This document shows positions 25,441-33,990 of a DNA stretch of 64,000 nt, piece after piece. The stretch's first letter is position 1. Each line of letters opens with the position of its first letter. Source of the DNA: Streptomyces musisoli. Lineage in GTDB: Bacteria; Actinomycetota; Actinomycetes; Streptomycetales; Streptomycetaceae. Location of the stretch: NCBI RefSeq assembly GCF_016741855.1, contig NZ_JAERRH010000007.1, forward strand, positions 1 through 64,000. The letters are read 5' to 3'. The notes below the pieces were generated by a model. The model did no database searches. It had not been told where the DNA came from and saw nothing but the letters and a program-made list of their open reading frames with translations. The position numbers were made by a program, and so were the translations under genes.

Positions 25441-26769
25441 GTGCCGCACCGCGCCAGAGCGCTCCCTCGTCCGGTCAGTGCCGCCGGAGCCGTCCTGCTG
25501 GCCGTGGCGGCATTCGCCGGCCTGGCGAACCCGGGGCCGGCCCGGGCGGCCTCGCCCGCGGAACGCACCCGGACCGTCGAGTACTTCCCCGGCCCCGGGG
25601 CCGAACCCCGGCAGGTGACCGTCCCGGTGGCCGCCCCGGCGGCCGGGTCCGCCGCCCGTGGTCCGCTGGCCCCGGCGGGCACCGGCCCGCAGGTGCGGCC
25701 GCTCCAGCACACCGGGCCGGTGTCCGGGCGGCTCGACCTCGTGGTGACGGGCGACGGCTACACCGCGGACGAACAGGACGAGTTCGCCGCGGACGCCGAG
25801 GAGAAACTGGACGCGGTCTTCGGTGTCGAGCCGTACCGCAGCTACCGCGGGCTCTTCAACATCTGGCTGGTGAACGCCGTTTCCCGCGTGTCCGGCGTCT
25901 CCGGCGACCCGACGGCCGACGACGTGAAGGACACCGCGCTGGGCTCCTCCTTCTTCTGCGACGGCCTCGAACGCCTGCTGTGCGTCGACACCGACGCGGT
26001 CACGCGGTACGCCGCCCTGGCCCCCGACGCCGACATCGTCTTCGTCGTCGCGCACTCCGCCAAGTACGGTGGCGCCGGCTACTCCGCCACCGACCTGCCG
26101 CCGGCCGCCCCCTTCCACGGCGTGGCGACGATGTCGTCCGGCAACGAACGCTCCTACCTCATAGGAGCCCACGAACTCGGGCATTCCATAGGCGGGCTGG
26201 CCGACGAGTACCAGTACCCCGGCTACGGCGCCTACCCCTACGCCGAGGAGCCCGCCGCGGCCAACCTCACCCTGCACCGCGACCCGGACCGGGCGAAGTG
26301 GCACCGCTGGGCCGGCGTCCAGGACCCGACCGGATCGGTCGTCGGCACGTACGAGGGCGGCGGCTACTACGAGACCGGCATCCACCGCCCGACCGGCACG
26401 TCCCTCATGCGCAGCCTGGAGTCGACCGAGTTCAACGTCGTCGGACGCGAGGCGATGATCGACGGGTTCTACGCCGACGCGGACGCCCTCACCTCCTCCG
26501 TCCCCACCGGCCGGCCGGTCCGCGCGAACCGGCCGATCACGGTGCGCCTCGCCCCGCTGACCGGACTCGCCGACCTCCGCCTCACCTGGTACGTCGACGG
26601 CAGGCGGATCCCGTGGGCGGCCGGCGCCCGGTCGGTGACCCCGCACGCGCTGGGCGTCCGCGGCCACGACCACCGGGTCACCGCGACCGTGACCGACCGG
26701 ACCACGGCCCTGCGGGACCCGGCCGCGCGGGACCGGGCCGCCAACTCGCTCACCTGGGCCGTGCGGTGA
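25441..26769 (+). CDS. secreted M64-family metallopeptidase
   Basis: 442 aa from a GTG at 25441, preceded by the same GCGAGGTCGCC seen before the secreted-peptide gene. A signal peptide (SAAGAVLLAVAAFAGLANPG) ends at GPARAA. The catalytic domain begins near LDLVVTGDGYTADEQDEF, and the zinc motif is IGAHELGHSIGGLADEY with the two His and the Glu in place, followed by a likely third ligand region. M64 peptidases (IgA-peptidase type) are secreted zinc proteases. The last about 90 residues form a beta domain. Control by the XRE-TPR regulator is inferred from the shared operator. Confidence 0.9.
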   Translation: MPHRARALPRPVSAAGAVLLAVAAFAGLANPGPARAASPAERTRTVEYFPGPGAEPRQVTVPVAAPAAGSAARGPLAPAGTGPQVRPLQHTGPVSGRLDLVVTGDGYTADEQDEFAADAEEKLDAVFGVEPYRSYRGLFNIWLVNAVSRVSGVSGDPTADDVKDTALGSSFFCDGLERLLCVDTDAVTRYAALAPDADIVFVVAHSAKYGGAGYSATDLPPAAPFHGVATMSSGNERSYLIGAHELGHSIGGLADEYQYPGYGAYPYAEEPAAANLTLHRDPDRAKWHRWAGVQDPTGSVVGTYEGGGYYETGIHRPTGTSLMRSLESTEFNVVGREAMIDGFYADADALTSSVPTGRPVRANRPITVRLAPLTGLADLRLTWYVDGRRIPWAAGARSVTPHALGVRGHDHRVTATVTDRTTALRDPAARDRAANSLTWAVR

Positions 26770-26778
26770 ACCCGGACG

Positions 26779-27129
26779 TCAGAGGACCAGCAGCAGCGTG
26801 GCCAGGGTGGTGAAGCCGGCGCACACCGCGAGCGCCACCCCCACGCAGCGCCGCCGCAGCACCTCGTAGCGGTGCTCGTACTCGGCGCGCAGCGACACGC
26901 ACCGGGCCGCGACGCGTTCGAGATCCGCCCGGGCCCGCCGCAGACTGTCGGCGACGTACCGCCGCTCGATCTCCTCGCGCTGCGCCGTCGTCAGCCAGTC
27001 CAGTTCGTCGCAGAACTCCCGCGCGCGCCGCTCCGCCTCGGCGACCCTGGCCTGCCACAGCAGGTAGCCCTCGACCTCGTTGCCGAGGCTGCCCCCCAGG
27101 TCGGCTTCCTGCCGCCCCGGACCGCTCAC
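26779..27129 (-). CDS. small coiled-coil protein with C-terminal TM anchor
   Basis: 116 aa from a GTG at 27129 that overlaps the ctaD stop as GTGA, so it is translationally coupled to it. About 90 residues of charged helix (VAEAERRAREFCDELDWLTT, REEIERRYVADSLRRARADL) probably form a coiled coil. They end in a hydrophobic tail helix (VGVALAVCAGFTTLATLLLV), suggesting a tail-anchored cytoplasmic protein. I recognise no family. Coupling to ctaD suggests a role with this oxidase, such as an assembly or accessory subunit (inference). Confidence 0.7.
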   Translation of the reverse strand: MSGPGRQEADLGGSLGNEVEGYLLWQARVAEAERRAREFCDELDWLTTAQREEIERRYVADSLRRARADLERVAARCVSLRAEYEHRYEVLRRRCVGVALAVCAGFTTLATLLLVL

Positions 27130-28850
27130 CCGCGCCCTCGGTCGGTCGTGGCCGGGAATCCGTGGGCCTCGAACTCCTGCATCGCGATGTCCGGGTGGTG
27201 CAGGTCGAAGGCGGGGGACTCGCTGCGGATCCGCGGCAGGGTGACGAAGTTGTGCCGCGGCGGCGGGCAGGAGGTCGCCCACTCCAGCGAGCGGCCGAAG
27301 CCCCACGGGTCGTCCACACCGACCGGCTTGCCGTACTTGGCCGTCTTCCACACGTTGTAGAGGAACGGCAGCATCGACAGACCGAGCAGGAACGAGCTGA
27401 TGGTCGAGACCGTGTTCAGGGCGGTGAAGCCGTCGGTGGCGAGGTAGTCGGCGTACCGGCGCGGCATGCCCTCGGCGCCCAGCCAGTGCTGGACCAGGAA
27501 GGTGCCGTGGAAGCCGACGAACAGCGTCCAGAAGGTGATCTTGCCGAGGCGCTCGTCCAGCATCTTGCCGGTGAACTTGGGCCACCAGAAGTGGAACCCG
27601 GCGAACATCGCGAAGACGACCGTTCCGAAGACCACGTAGTGGAAGTGCGCCACCACGAAGTACGAGTCGGAGACGTGGAAGTCCAACGGGGGCGAGGCCA
27701 GGATGACACCGGTCAGACCGCCGAAGAGGAACGTCACGAGGAAGCCGGCCGCCCACAGCATCGGCGTCTCGAAGGACAGCGAGCCCTTCCACATCGTGCC
27801 GATCCAGTTGAAGAACTTCACGCCGGTCGGCACGGCGATCAGGAAGGTCATGAAGGAGAAGAACGGCAGCAGCACACCGCCGGTGACGTACATGTGGTGG
27901 GCCCACACGGTCACGGACAGGCCGGCGATCGCGACGGTCGCGGCGACCAGGCCCATGTAGCCGAAGATCGGCTTGCGGGAGAACACCGGGATGATCTCGG
28001 TGACGATGCCGAAGAACGGCAGCGCGATGATGTACACCTCGGGATGGCCGAAGAACCAGAAGAGGTGCTGCCACAGCAGCGGCCCGCCGTTGGCCGGGTC
28101 GTACACGTGGGCGCCGAACTGGCGGTCCGCCTCCAGCGCGAACAGCGCCGCGGCGAGACACGGGAAGGCCAGCAGGACCAGCACACCGGTCAGCAGCACG
28201 TTCCAGGTGAAGATCGGCATGCGGAACATGGTCATGCCCGGGGCACGCATGCAGATGATCGTGGTGATGAAGTTGACCGCGCCGAGGATGGTGCCGAAGC
28301 CGGAGAAGGCCAGACCCATGATCCACATGTCGGCACCGGGGCCGGGGGTGCGGATCGCGTCCGACAGCGGGGTGTACGCGAACCAGCCGAAGTCGGCCGC
28401 GCCGTCCGGGGTGAGGAAACCGCCGACCGCGATGGAGGAGCCGAACAGGTAGAGCCAGTAGGCGAACATGTTCAGCCGCGGGAACGCCACGTCGGGCGCG
28501 CCGATCTGGAGCGGCATGATCCAGTTCGTGAAGCCGGCGAACAGCGGTGTCGCGAACATCAGCAGCATGACCGTGCCGTGCATCGTGAACATCTGGTTGT
28601 ACTGCTCGTTCGAGATCAACTGGATGCCCGGGCGGGCCAGCTCGGCGCGCATGACCAGCGCCATCACGCCGCCGATCAGGAAGAACGCGAACGACGTGAG
28701 CAGGTACAGCGTGCCGATCGTCTTGTGGTCGGTGGTGGTCAGCCACTTCACCACGACATTGCCGGGCTGCTTGCGCCGGACCGGCAGCTCGTTCTCGTAC
28801 GAGTCCTCGGCTGCCTCGGCACCGCCCTGGGGTTCGTTGAGGATGCTCAC
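27126..28850 (-). CDS. ctaD: cytochrome c oxidase subunit I, orphan copy
   Basis: 574 aa from a GTG at 28850. Twelve TM helices with haem and copper ligands in place: MHGTVMLLMF (haem a His), the CuB His and cross-linked Tyr in FFGHPEVYIIALP, AHHMY (two CuB His) and AHFHYVVFG (haem ligands). The K-channel lysine in PTGVKFFNW is present. It transfers electrons from the cytochrome bc complex to oxygen while pumping protons. The usual partners ctaC, ctaE and ctaF are absent here, so this is probably a second copy relying on subunits encoded elsewhere. The only partner is the coupled 116-aa gene. Confidence 0.95.
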   Translation of the reverse strand: MSILNEPQGGAEAAEDSYENELPVRRKQPGNVVVKWLTTTDHKTIGTLYLLTSFAFFLIGGVMALVMRAELARPGIQLISNEQYNQMFTMHGTVMLLMFATPLFAGFTNWIMPLQIGAPDVAFPRLNMFAYWLYLFGSSIAVGGFLTPDGAADFGWFAYTPLSDAIRTPGPGADMWIMGLAFSGFGTILGAVNFITTIICMRAPGMTMFRMPIFTWNVLLTGVLVLLAFPCLAAALFALEADRQFGAHVYDPANGGPLLWQHLFWFFGHPEVYIIALPFFGIVTEIIPVFSRKPIFGYMGLVAATVAIAGLSVTVWAHHMYVTGGVLLPFFSFMTFLIAVPTGVKFFNWIGTMWKGSLSFETPMLWAAGFLVTFLFGGLTGVILASPPLDFHVSDSYFVVAHFHYVVFGTVVFAMFAGFHFWWPKFTGKMLDERLGKITFWTLFVGFHGTFLVQHWLGAEGMPRRYADYLATDGFTALNTVSTISSFLLGLSMLPFLYNVWKTAKYGKPVGVDDPWGFGRSLEWATSCPPPRHNFVTLPRIRSESPAFDLHHPDIAMQEFEAHGFPATTDRGRG

Positions 28851-29101
28851 CAGTCGTCCGTCTCCCGATACTCGACGTCGGCTCACGCCATGACGTGAGT
28901 CACCGCCATCCTCGCCGCGCGAGGGCGGCCCCGGGTCCCTGAGCGGCCGACGCGCGGCCGAACGGATGACGGATGCACCCGGACGGAGCAGCGGAGCGGG
29001 CGCCGCGGCCGCGGTCACACCGTCGGCGGGGCCCGGCCGACGGGAGGGTCCGTCAGCCCTGCCCCGCCCCGCGGAGCGCGGGCGCCGTGACCGGGGTCCG
29101 T

Positions 29102-31429
29102 TCAGCTCGGGCGGCTGTTTCGGAAGGACGCGTCGGCCGCGCCCGGTACGCCGGTACCGGTGCCCTCGGCCGTGCCCGGTACGCCGGTGCCCCCGGGACC
29201 GGTGCCCTCGGTCGTGCCCGGTACGCCGGTGCCCCCGGGGCCGGTGCCCTCGGCCGGGTGCTCCGTCGCGAGCCGTTCGCCCTCGATGTCGAGGTTCGGC
29301 AGCAGCCGGTCCAGCCACTTGGGCAGCCACCAGCCCGCCCGGCCGACGAGTGCCAGGGCCGCCGGGACGAGCGTCATGCGGACCAGGAACGCGTCGACGA
29401 GGACTCCGACGGCGAGGGCGAAGGCGATCGGCTTGAGCATGGTGCTGCCGCCGGGGACGAAGCCCGCGAACACCGCGAACATGATCAGCGCGGCGGCGGT
29501 GACCACGCGGGAGGCGTGCCGGGACCCGGCCAGGACGGCGTCGCGCGGTGCGGCGCCGTGGACGTACGCCTCGCGCATGCGGCTGACCATGAACACCTCG
29601 TAGTCCATGGCGAGTCCGAACAGGACGGCCATCACCAGGATGGGCAGGACGCTCACCACCGGCCCGGTCTCGCCGACCCCGAGCGGGCCGGACAGCCACC
29701 CCCACTGGAAGACGGCCACGACCGCGCCGAGGGTGGCGGCCACCGAGAGCAGGAAGCCCAGGGCCGCCTTCACCGGCACGACCACCGAGCGGAAGACCAG
29801 CAGCAACAGCAGCAGGGAGAGGCCGACGACGACGAGGGCGAAGGGGACCAGCGAACTCGCGAGCCGGTCGGAGACGTCGATGTTCACCGCCGTCGTACCG
29901 GTCACCGACACCTCGGCACCGGTCCGCTCCCGTCGGTCGCCCGCCTCGTCGCGGAGGTGCTCGACGAGGTCCTTGGTCCTCGCGTCCGAAGGGCCGGTCT
30001 CCGGCACCACCTGGATGACGGCCGTGTCCCCGTGGCCGACGACCTGGGGCTCGCCGACCGCGGCGACGCCGTCGGTGGCCTTCAGCTCCCGGACGAGGGC
30101 GGCCGTGGCCTGCCGCGGGTCGCCGGCGTGAGAGATGTCGGCGCGGACGAGCAGCGGGCCGTTGAAGCCGGGGCCGAACTCGTGGGAGACCACGTCGTAC
30201 GCCTGCCGTTGGCTGCTGCCCGCCGGGGCCGAGGCGTTGTCGGGCAGGGCGAGCCGGAGGTCGCGGGCGGGCAGGGCGACGGTCAGCAGCCCGACGAGGA
30301 CCGCGGCCAGGGTGAGCAGCGGGCGGCGGATCGCGGCCCTGCCCCAGCGTTCGCCCAGCGGCCGGCGCCCGTCGTCCCCGGCGCGGCGGGCGGCCTGTTC
30401 GCGCCGGGCGGCACGCGAGCCCGGCTTCGGCCGCAGCCGCTCACCCGCGAAGCCCAGCACGGCCGGCAGCAGTGTGGTGGAGACGCCGACGGCGACGAGG
30501 ACGGCGGCGGCGCCGGCCCCGCCCATGACGGTCAGGAACGGGATGCGTACGACGGCCAGTCCGCACAGCGCGATGATCACCGTCAGGCCGGCGAAGACGA
30601 CCGCGCTGCCCGCCGTGGCGGTGGCCCGGGCCGCCGATTCCTCGGTGTCCATGCCTGCTGCCAGCTGGGAGCGGTGCCGGGAGACGATGAACAGGGCGTA
30701 GTCGATGCCGACCGCGAGGCCCAGCATGGACGCCAGCGAGGGCGCGGTGCTGGAGACGGCCAGGACGCCGGTCAGCGCCGACAGGCCGAGCAGGGTGACG
30801 GCCAGGCCGGTGAGCGCCGTCAGCAGGGGCATGCCGGCCGCGAACAGCGAGCCGAAGGTGAGGGTGAGCACGACGAGCGCGACGGCCGCGCCCATCGCCT
30901 CCTTCGTGTGGCCGGTGCTCTTGCCGCTGCCGTACGCGGATCCGCCGACCTCGACGGTGAGCCCGGCGTCCTCGGCGTCCCCGGTCGTCCTCTCCAGCGC
31001 GGTGAGGCTGCCGTCGTGCAGGCCGGCGCGGGAGACCCGGTAGCGGACCTGGCCGAGGGCGGTGGTGCGGTCCGCCGATATGACCTTGTCGCGCACCGGG
31101 TCGGTGACGGACACGACCTGCGGGGCCTTCGCCGCCCGCGCCATGGTGGCGCTGACGGCCTGGGCGTACCGCGGCTCGGTGATCAGGTGGCCCTCGGGGG
31201 CGACGAAGACGACCTGGGCGCTGGTGCCGGCCGCCGAGGGCAGTTCGGTCCTGAGGGTGTCCATCGCGGTCTGGGCCGGTGAGCCCGGGACCGTGAACTC
31301 GTCGTCGGTGCTGCCGCCGACCGTGATCACGCAGGTGACCGCCGCGGTCAGCACCAGCAGCCAGGCGGCGAGCACCGCCCGGCGGTGCCGGAAGGCGCCC
31401 CGGCCGAGCCGGTGGAGGAGGGAAGCCAT
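29102..31429 (-). CDS. MMPL/RND-family transporter
   Basis: 775 aa from an ATG at 31429. The MMPL architecture is complete: one TM near the N-terminus (RAVLAAWLLVLTAAVTCVIT), a large extracytoplasmic loop, five more TMs around VGIDYALFIVSRHRSQL, then a repeat of the unit including FGLAMDYEVFMVSRMREAY. The two D-Y pairs (GIDYALF and AMDYEVF) are the proton-relay residues of the family. The C-terminal tail has three Gly/Thr/Pro repeats (TGVPGTTEGTGPGG), encoded by a minisatellite at about 29150-29265. Substrates are probably lipids or drugs. It is followed upstream by a DUF2993 gene and TetR-type operators. Confidence 0.93.
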   Translation of the reverse strand: MASLLHRLGRGAFRHRRAVLAAWLLVLTAAVTCVITVGGSTDDEFTVPGSPAQTAMDTLRTELPSAAGTSAQVVFVAPEGHLITEPRYAQAVSATMARAAKAPQVVSVTDPVRDKVISADRTTALGQVRYRVSRAGLHDGSLTALERTTGDAEDAGLTVEVGGSAYGSGKSTGHTKEAMGAAVALVVLTLTFGSLFAAGMPLLTALTGLAVTLLGLSALTGVLAVSSTAPSLASMLGLAVGIDYALFIVSRHRSQLAAGMDTEESAARATATAGSAVVFAGLTVIIALCGLAVVRIPFLTVMGGAGAAAVLVAVGVSTTLLPAVLGFAGERLRPKPGSRAARREQAARRAGDDGRRPLGERWGRAAIRRPLLTLAAVLVGLLTVALPARDLRLALPDNASAPAGSSQRQAYDVVSHEFGPGFNGPLLVRADISHAGDPRQATAALVRELKATDGVAAVGEPQVVGHGDTAVIQVVPETGPSDARTKDLVEHLRDEAGDRRERTGAEVSVTGTTAVNIDVSDRLASSLVPFALVVVGLSLLLLLLVFRSVVVPVKAALGFLLSVAATLGAVVAVFQWGWLSGPLGVGETGPVVSVLPILVMAVLFGLAMDYEVFMVSRMREAYVHGAAPRDAVLAGSRHASRVVTAAALIMFAVFAGFVPGGSTMLKPIAFALAVGVLVDAFLVRMTLVPAALALVGRAGWWLPKWLDRLLPNLDIEGERLATEHPAEGTGPGGTGVPGTTEGTGPGGTGVPGTAEGTGTGVPGAADASFRNSRPS
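29150..29265 (-). repeat. tandem repeat in the MMPL tail
   Basis: Near-identical units containing GCCCGGTACGCCGGTGCCCC repeat three times and encode the Gly/Thr/Pro tail of the transporter. The unit length keeps frame. Confidence 0.7.
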
Positions 31430-31650
31430 GGGAAACCGTGCTCCTTGAGGGGGACTTGCGGGGCTGAGCGGCACGTTCGGGGAGGAACCTCGTTCGGGGC
31501 GGATCCCTTGTGCGGGGAGCCTCGTCCGGGCAGATCCCTAGTACGGGGGGCCCTCCCGCGTGGGCTCTCGTACGGGGGGAGCCCTCGTGCGGGGGGCCTC
31601 GTACGGGGGGAGCCCTCGTGTGGGGGCCTCGTACGGGGGTGGCTCCGGGG

Positions 31651-32451
31651 TCAGGCGGTGACGGTGGCTGGGCCGCCGCTCAGGGTGAGCCGCAGTCCGG
31701 TGCCGGTGACCGTGAGGCGGCGCGGCTCCAGCCGCAGCGGGAGGCCGGTCAGGGAGACCGTGCGCGCTGCCCGTGCGGTGACCTTCTCGGCCAGGGCGTC
31801 GGGGAGGGGGGTGCCGGCGAACGCGGGCCGCCCGGGGGTGACCCGGATCGTCCGCCCGTGCAGGGAGGGCGTGACGGGGACGGTCAGGGCGCCCGAGCGG
31901 CCGAGGTGGACGACGAACCGTCCGTGCGCCGGGTCGGGGACCACCACGCCGTCCGGGCGGTCCGCCACCACGCCGTCCGGGCGGTCCGCCACCACGCCGT
32001 CCGGGCGGTCCGCCACCACGCCGTCCGGGCGGTCCGCCACCTCGCCGTCCGGGCGGTCCGCGCCGATGCCGGCCAGGGAGGCGGCGTCGGCGTCGACGGT
32101 CACGGTGGACGAACCGACCGTGCCGCCGTGCCCGTTGCGGCGTACCTGACGCAGGCGGGCGTCGACCGTGAGACCGGTCATCCGCCGGGCGGCCACCCCG
32201 TCGGCCGTCAGCTCGACGTCGGGGAGGGTGCCCCGGGCCAGCTGCCACAGCGCGGGTGTGGTGCCGAGGCCGACGTCCGGGGTGGTGCCGAGCCGCTTCG
32301 CGGCCATGGCCGCGATCCGGTCGGCGATCCGGTCCCGGACCACCGCTTCCGCCGTGCCGACGAGGGTGGCCAGGGCCAGGGCGGCGGCCAGGACGGCGGT
32401 CGTACGCCGACGCGCGCGCAGCCAGGAGACCGGCGGACGGAAAAGTGTCAT
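31651..32451 (-). CDS. DUF2993 (LmeA-like) protein with in-frame repeat insertion
   Basis: About 266 aa from an ATG at 32451 (GTG at 32460 is an alternative). The N-terminal anchor (TTAVLAAALALATLVGTAEAV) is followed by a DUF2993 lipid-binding-type beta domain (DRIAAMAAKRLGTTPDV, ELTADGVAARRMTGLTVDA). Five perfect or near-perfect copies of an 8-residue unit ADRPDGVV interrupt it in the middle. DUF2993 proteins such as mycobacterial LmeA act in lipid or glycolipid handling at the membrane. The gene is upstream of the MMPL transporter on the same strand with a 221-bp gap, and its start codon lies inside a TetR-type palindrome. Confidence 0.8.
   Translation of the reverse strand: MTLFRPPVSWLRARRRTTAVLAAALALATLVGTAEAVVRDRIADRIAAMAAKRLGTTPDVGLGTTPALWQLARGTLPDVELTADGVAARRMTGLTVDARLRQVRRNGHGGTVGSSTVTVDADAASLAGIGADRPDGEVADRPDGVVADRPDGVVADRPDGVVADRPDGVVVPDPAHGRFVVHLGRSGALTVPVTPSLHGRTIRVTPGRPAFAGTPLPDALAEKVTARAARTVSLTGLPLRLEPRRLTVTGTGLRLTLSGGPATVTA
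31941..32060 (-). repeat. 24-bp minisatellite, five copies, in-frame
   Basis: The unit CCACCACGCCGTCCGGGCGG plus TCCG repeats five times with one base change in the last copy. It encodes the ADRPDGVV repeats. The perfection suggests recent expansion. Confidence 0.85.
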
Positions 32452-32486
32452 GACTGACACGATACCCGAAGTGTCAGTGCTGACAC
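32445..32486. promoter_or_regulatory. twin palindromes, candidate TetR operators
   Basis: GTGTCA-N4-TGACAC occurs at 32445-32460 and 32471-32486, 26 bp apart. The second is extended to AAGTGTCAG/CTGACACTT. They lie over and upstream of the DUF2993 start. The TetR gene is 420 bp away, with a GTGTCA half-site at 32887-32892 just before it. This fits repression of the DUF2993-MMPL genes by that TetR. Confidence 0.65.
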
Positions 32487-32488
32487 TT

Positions 32489-32902
32489 TCTTGGGGTAGG
32501 GCCGGAGGCTGGGTCGGGGTCGGGGTGGGGGTCGAGGGCTGGGGGCTGGGGCTGAGGGACTGGGGGTTGGCGACTCGGGCCAGGGGCTGGGGGCTGGGTC
32601 TGGCCTGGGGTTTGGGCTGGGGGCGCCGCTGAGGACTCGGATCAGGGGCTGAGGTTGGGGGTTGGGGATTGAGGGTCGGGTGGGGGCCGGGGCCGAGAGA
32701 CGGTGTCTGGGGTCTGGGGTCTGGGATCCGGGTCGGGATGCGGGGGTTATGGGTCCGGGTGCTGGGGTCCCGGGTCCGGGGTCTGGGGCCGGCTGCCGGG
32801 TAGTGCCGGGTGGTGCAGGTGGCAGGTGGCAGGCGGCAGGGGCAGGGGGCAAGCGGCAGGTGGCCGGGCGGTCGGGGGTGGGCGGCGTGTCAGGATGAAC
32901 GC
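32489..32902. other. G-rich low-complexity gap without a gene
   Basis: About 410 bp of GGGGCTGGGG, GGTCTGGGGTC and GGCAGGTGGCAG-type simple repeats. Reading frames here are repeat artefacts. Several G-tracts could form G-quadruplexes on the plus strand. Confidence 0.7.
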
Positions 32903-33541
32903 GTGGACGAGCGGGACGTGCAGGAGATGGGCCGGCGGGACCGGAAGAAGGCCGCCACGCGCCGGAGCCTGCTCCGCACGGCCACCCGGATGTTCGCCGA
33001 GCGCGGCTACCAGGAGACGACGGTCAAGGACATCGCCGCCGCGGCCGGGGTGACCGAACGCACCTTCTTCCGGTACTTCCCCTCCAAGGAGGACCTGGTC
33101 TTCGCCGAGGTCCTGGACTTCGTACCGCTGCTCGTGGAGGAGGTCGCCGGGCGTCCGGCGTCCGAACCCCCTTACACCGCCGTGCTCAACGGCCTGATCG
33201 CCGCCGCCGGGCGCCTCGACGGCGGTCTGGGCATCCTCTTCATCGGCGTCCCGCCGCGCGCCCTGCCCACCGGCCCGCGGCGCACCGGCGTACTCACCGA
33301 CTTCGAGGACGGCCTCACCGGGGCCCTCGGCGACCGTCTCGCGCGCCGGTCGCCGGACGAGCCGGCCGGCGCGCGCGCCCTGCGCGCCGCCGTCCTCGCC
33401 CGCGCCTCGGTCGCCGCCGTGCGCAGCGCCCTGATCGCCTTCGCCACCCGCGACGAGGTGCCGGCCGGGCCGCCCGCGGTCGAGGAGTTCGGGCGGCTGC
33501 TGCACGAGGCGTTCGCCGCCCTGCGCAGCGGCGGGGAGTGA
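32903..33541 (+). CDS. TetR-family transcriptional regulator
   Basis: About 212 aa from a GTG at 32903 (AGGA seven bases upstream); GTG 32918 or ATG 32927 are alternatives. The N-terminal HTH is typical: RSLLRTATRMFAERGYQETT, VKDIAAAAGVTERTFFRYFP, SKEDLVFAEV. The C-terminal ligand domain is helical with no recognised family-specific motif. The neighbouring divergent DUF2993-MMPL genes carry paired GTGTCA-N4-TGACAC palindromes, the probable target. Such pairs often control efflux or cell-envelope lipid transport in response to a small ligand. Confidence 0.88.
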   Translation: MDERDVQEMGRRDRKKAATRRSLLRTATRMFAERGYQETTVKDIAAAAGVTERTFFRYFPSKEDLVFAEVLDFVPLLVEEVAGRPASEPPYTAVLNGLIAAAGRLDGGLGILFIGVPPRALPTGPRRTGVLTDFEDGLTGALGDRLARRSPDEPAGARALRAAVLARASVAAVRSALIAFATRDEVPAGPPAVEEFGRLLHEAFAALRSGGE

Positions 33542-33990
33542 CGGACGCCGGGTACCGGCCAGGTTCGTCGGCGATCCCGGAGGCCCGGCACCCGGCCCGC
33601 CCGGCCGCGTTCGTCAGTGCCCCCGCAGGCCCCGGTGCCCCCGCAGGCCCCGGTGCCCCCGGATACCCCGGCGCCTGGCCCGCCCGGCCGTGTTCGGCAG
33701 TGGCCCCGTGTCCCGGTGATCCCGGAGGCTCCGCTGCCTGGCTCGCGAGGCCGTGTTCGGCAGTGGCCCCGCCCGCCCCGGCACCCGGCCCGCCCGGCCG
33801 TGTTCGTCGGTGGCCCTGGTGATCGCGGAGGCCCCGGTGTCCGGGCCGTCCGGGTGTCCGGGGCGTCCGGGTGTCCGGGGCGGTCTCGGGTCGGACGTAC
33901 CGGCCGTCGGGAAGGAGTTGCCGCCGGGCTGTAACGCGCACGCACCCCCACCGCGTGTAAGGGATGACGCCGGCCACGAGAGGACACACG
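33542..33990. other. gap with degenerate tandem repeats, no gene
   Basis: Around 33590-33860 there are about four degenerate copies of a unit containing CCCGGCCCGCCCGGCCGTGT then TCGGCAGTGGCC. Apparent reading frames are Gly/Pro/Ala artefacts. The last 100 bp probably contain the promoter of the sigma factor at 33991. Confidence 0.65.

Noticed and set aside
27162..28898. Long plus-strand ORF opposite ctaD
   Set aside because: Antisense shadow; His/Arg/Gln-rich composition with no domain, while the minus strand encodes an unmistakable oxidase.
32640..32898. Glycine/tryptophan-rich small ORFs in the G-rich gap
   Set aside because: Simple-repeat DNA; codon use does not show the third-position GC pattern of real genes here.
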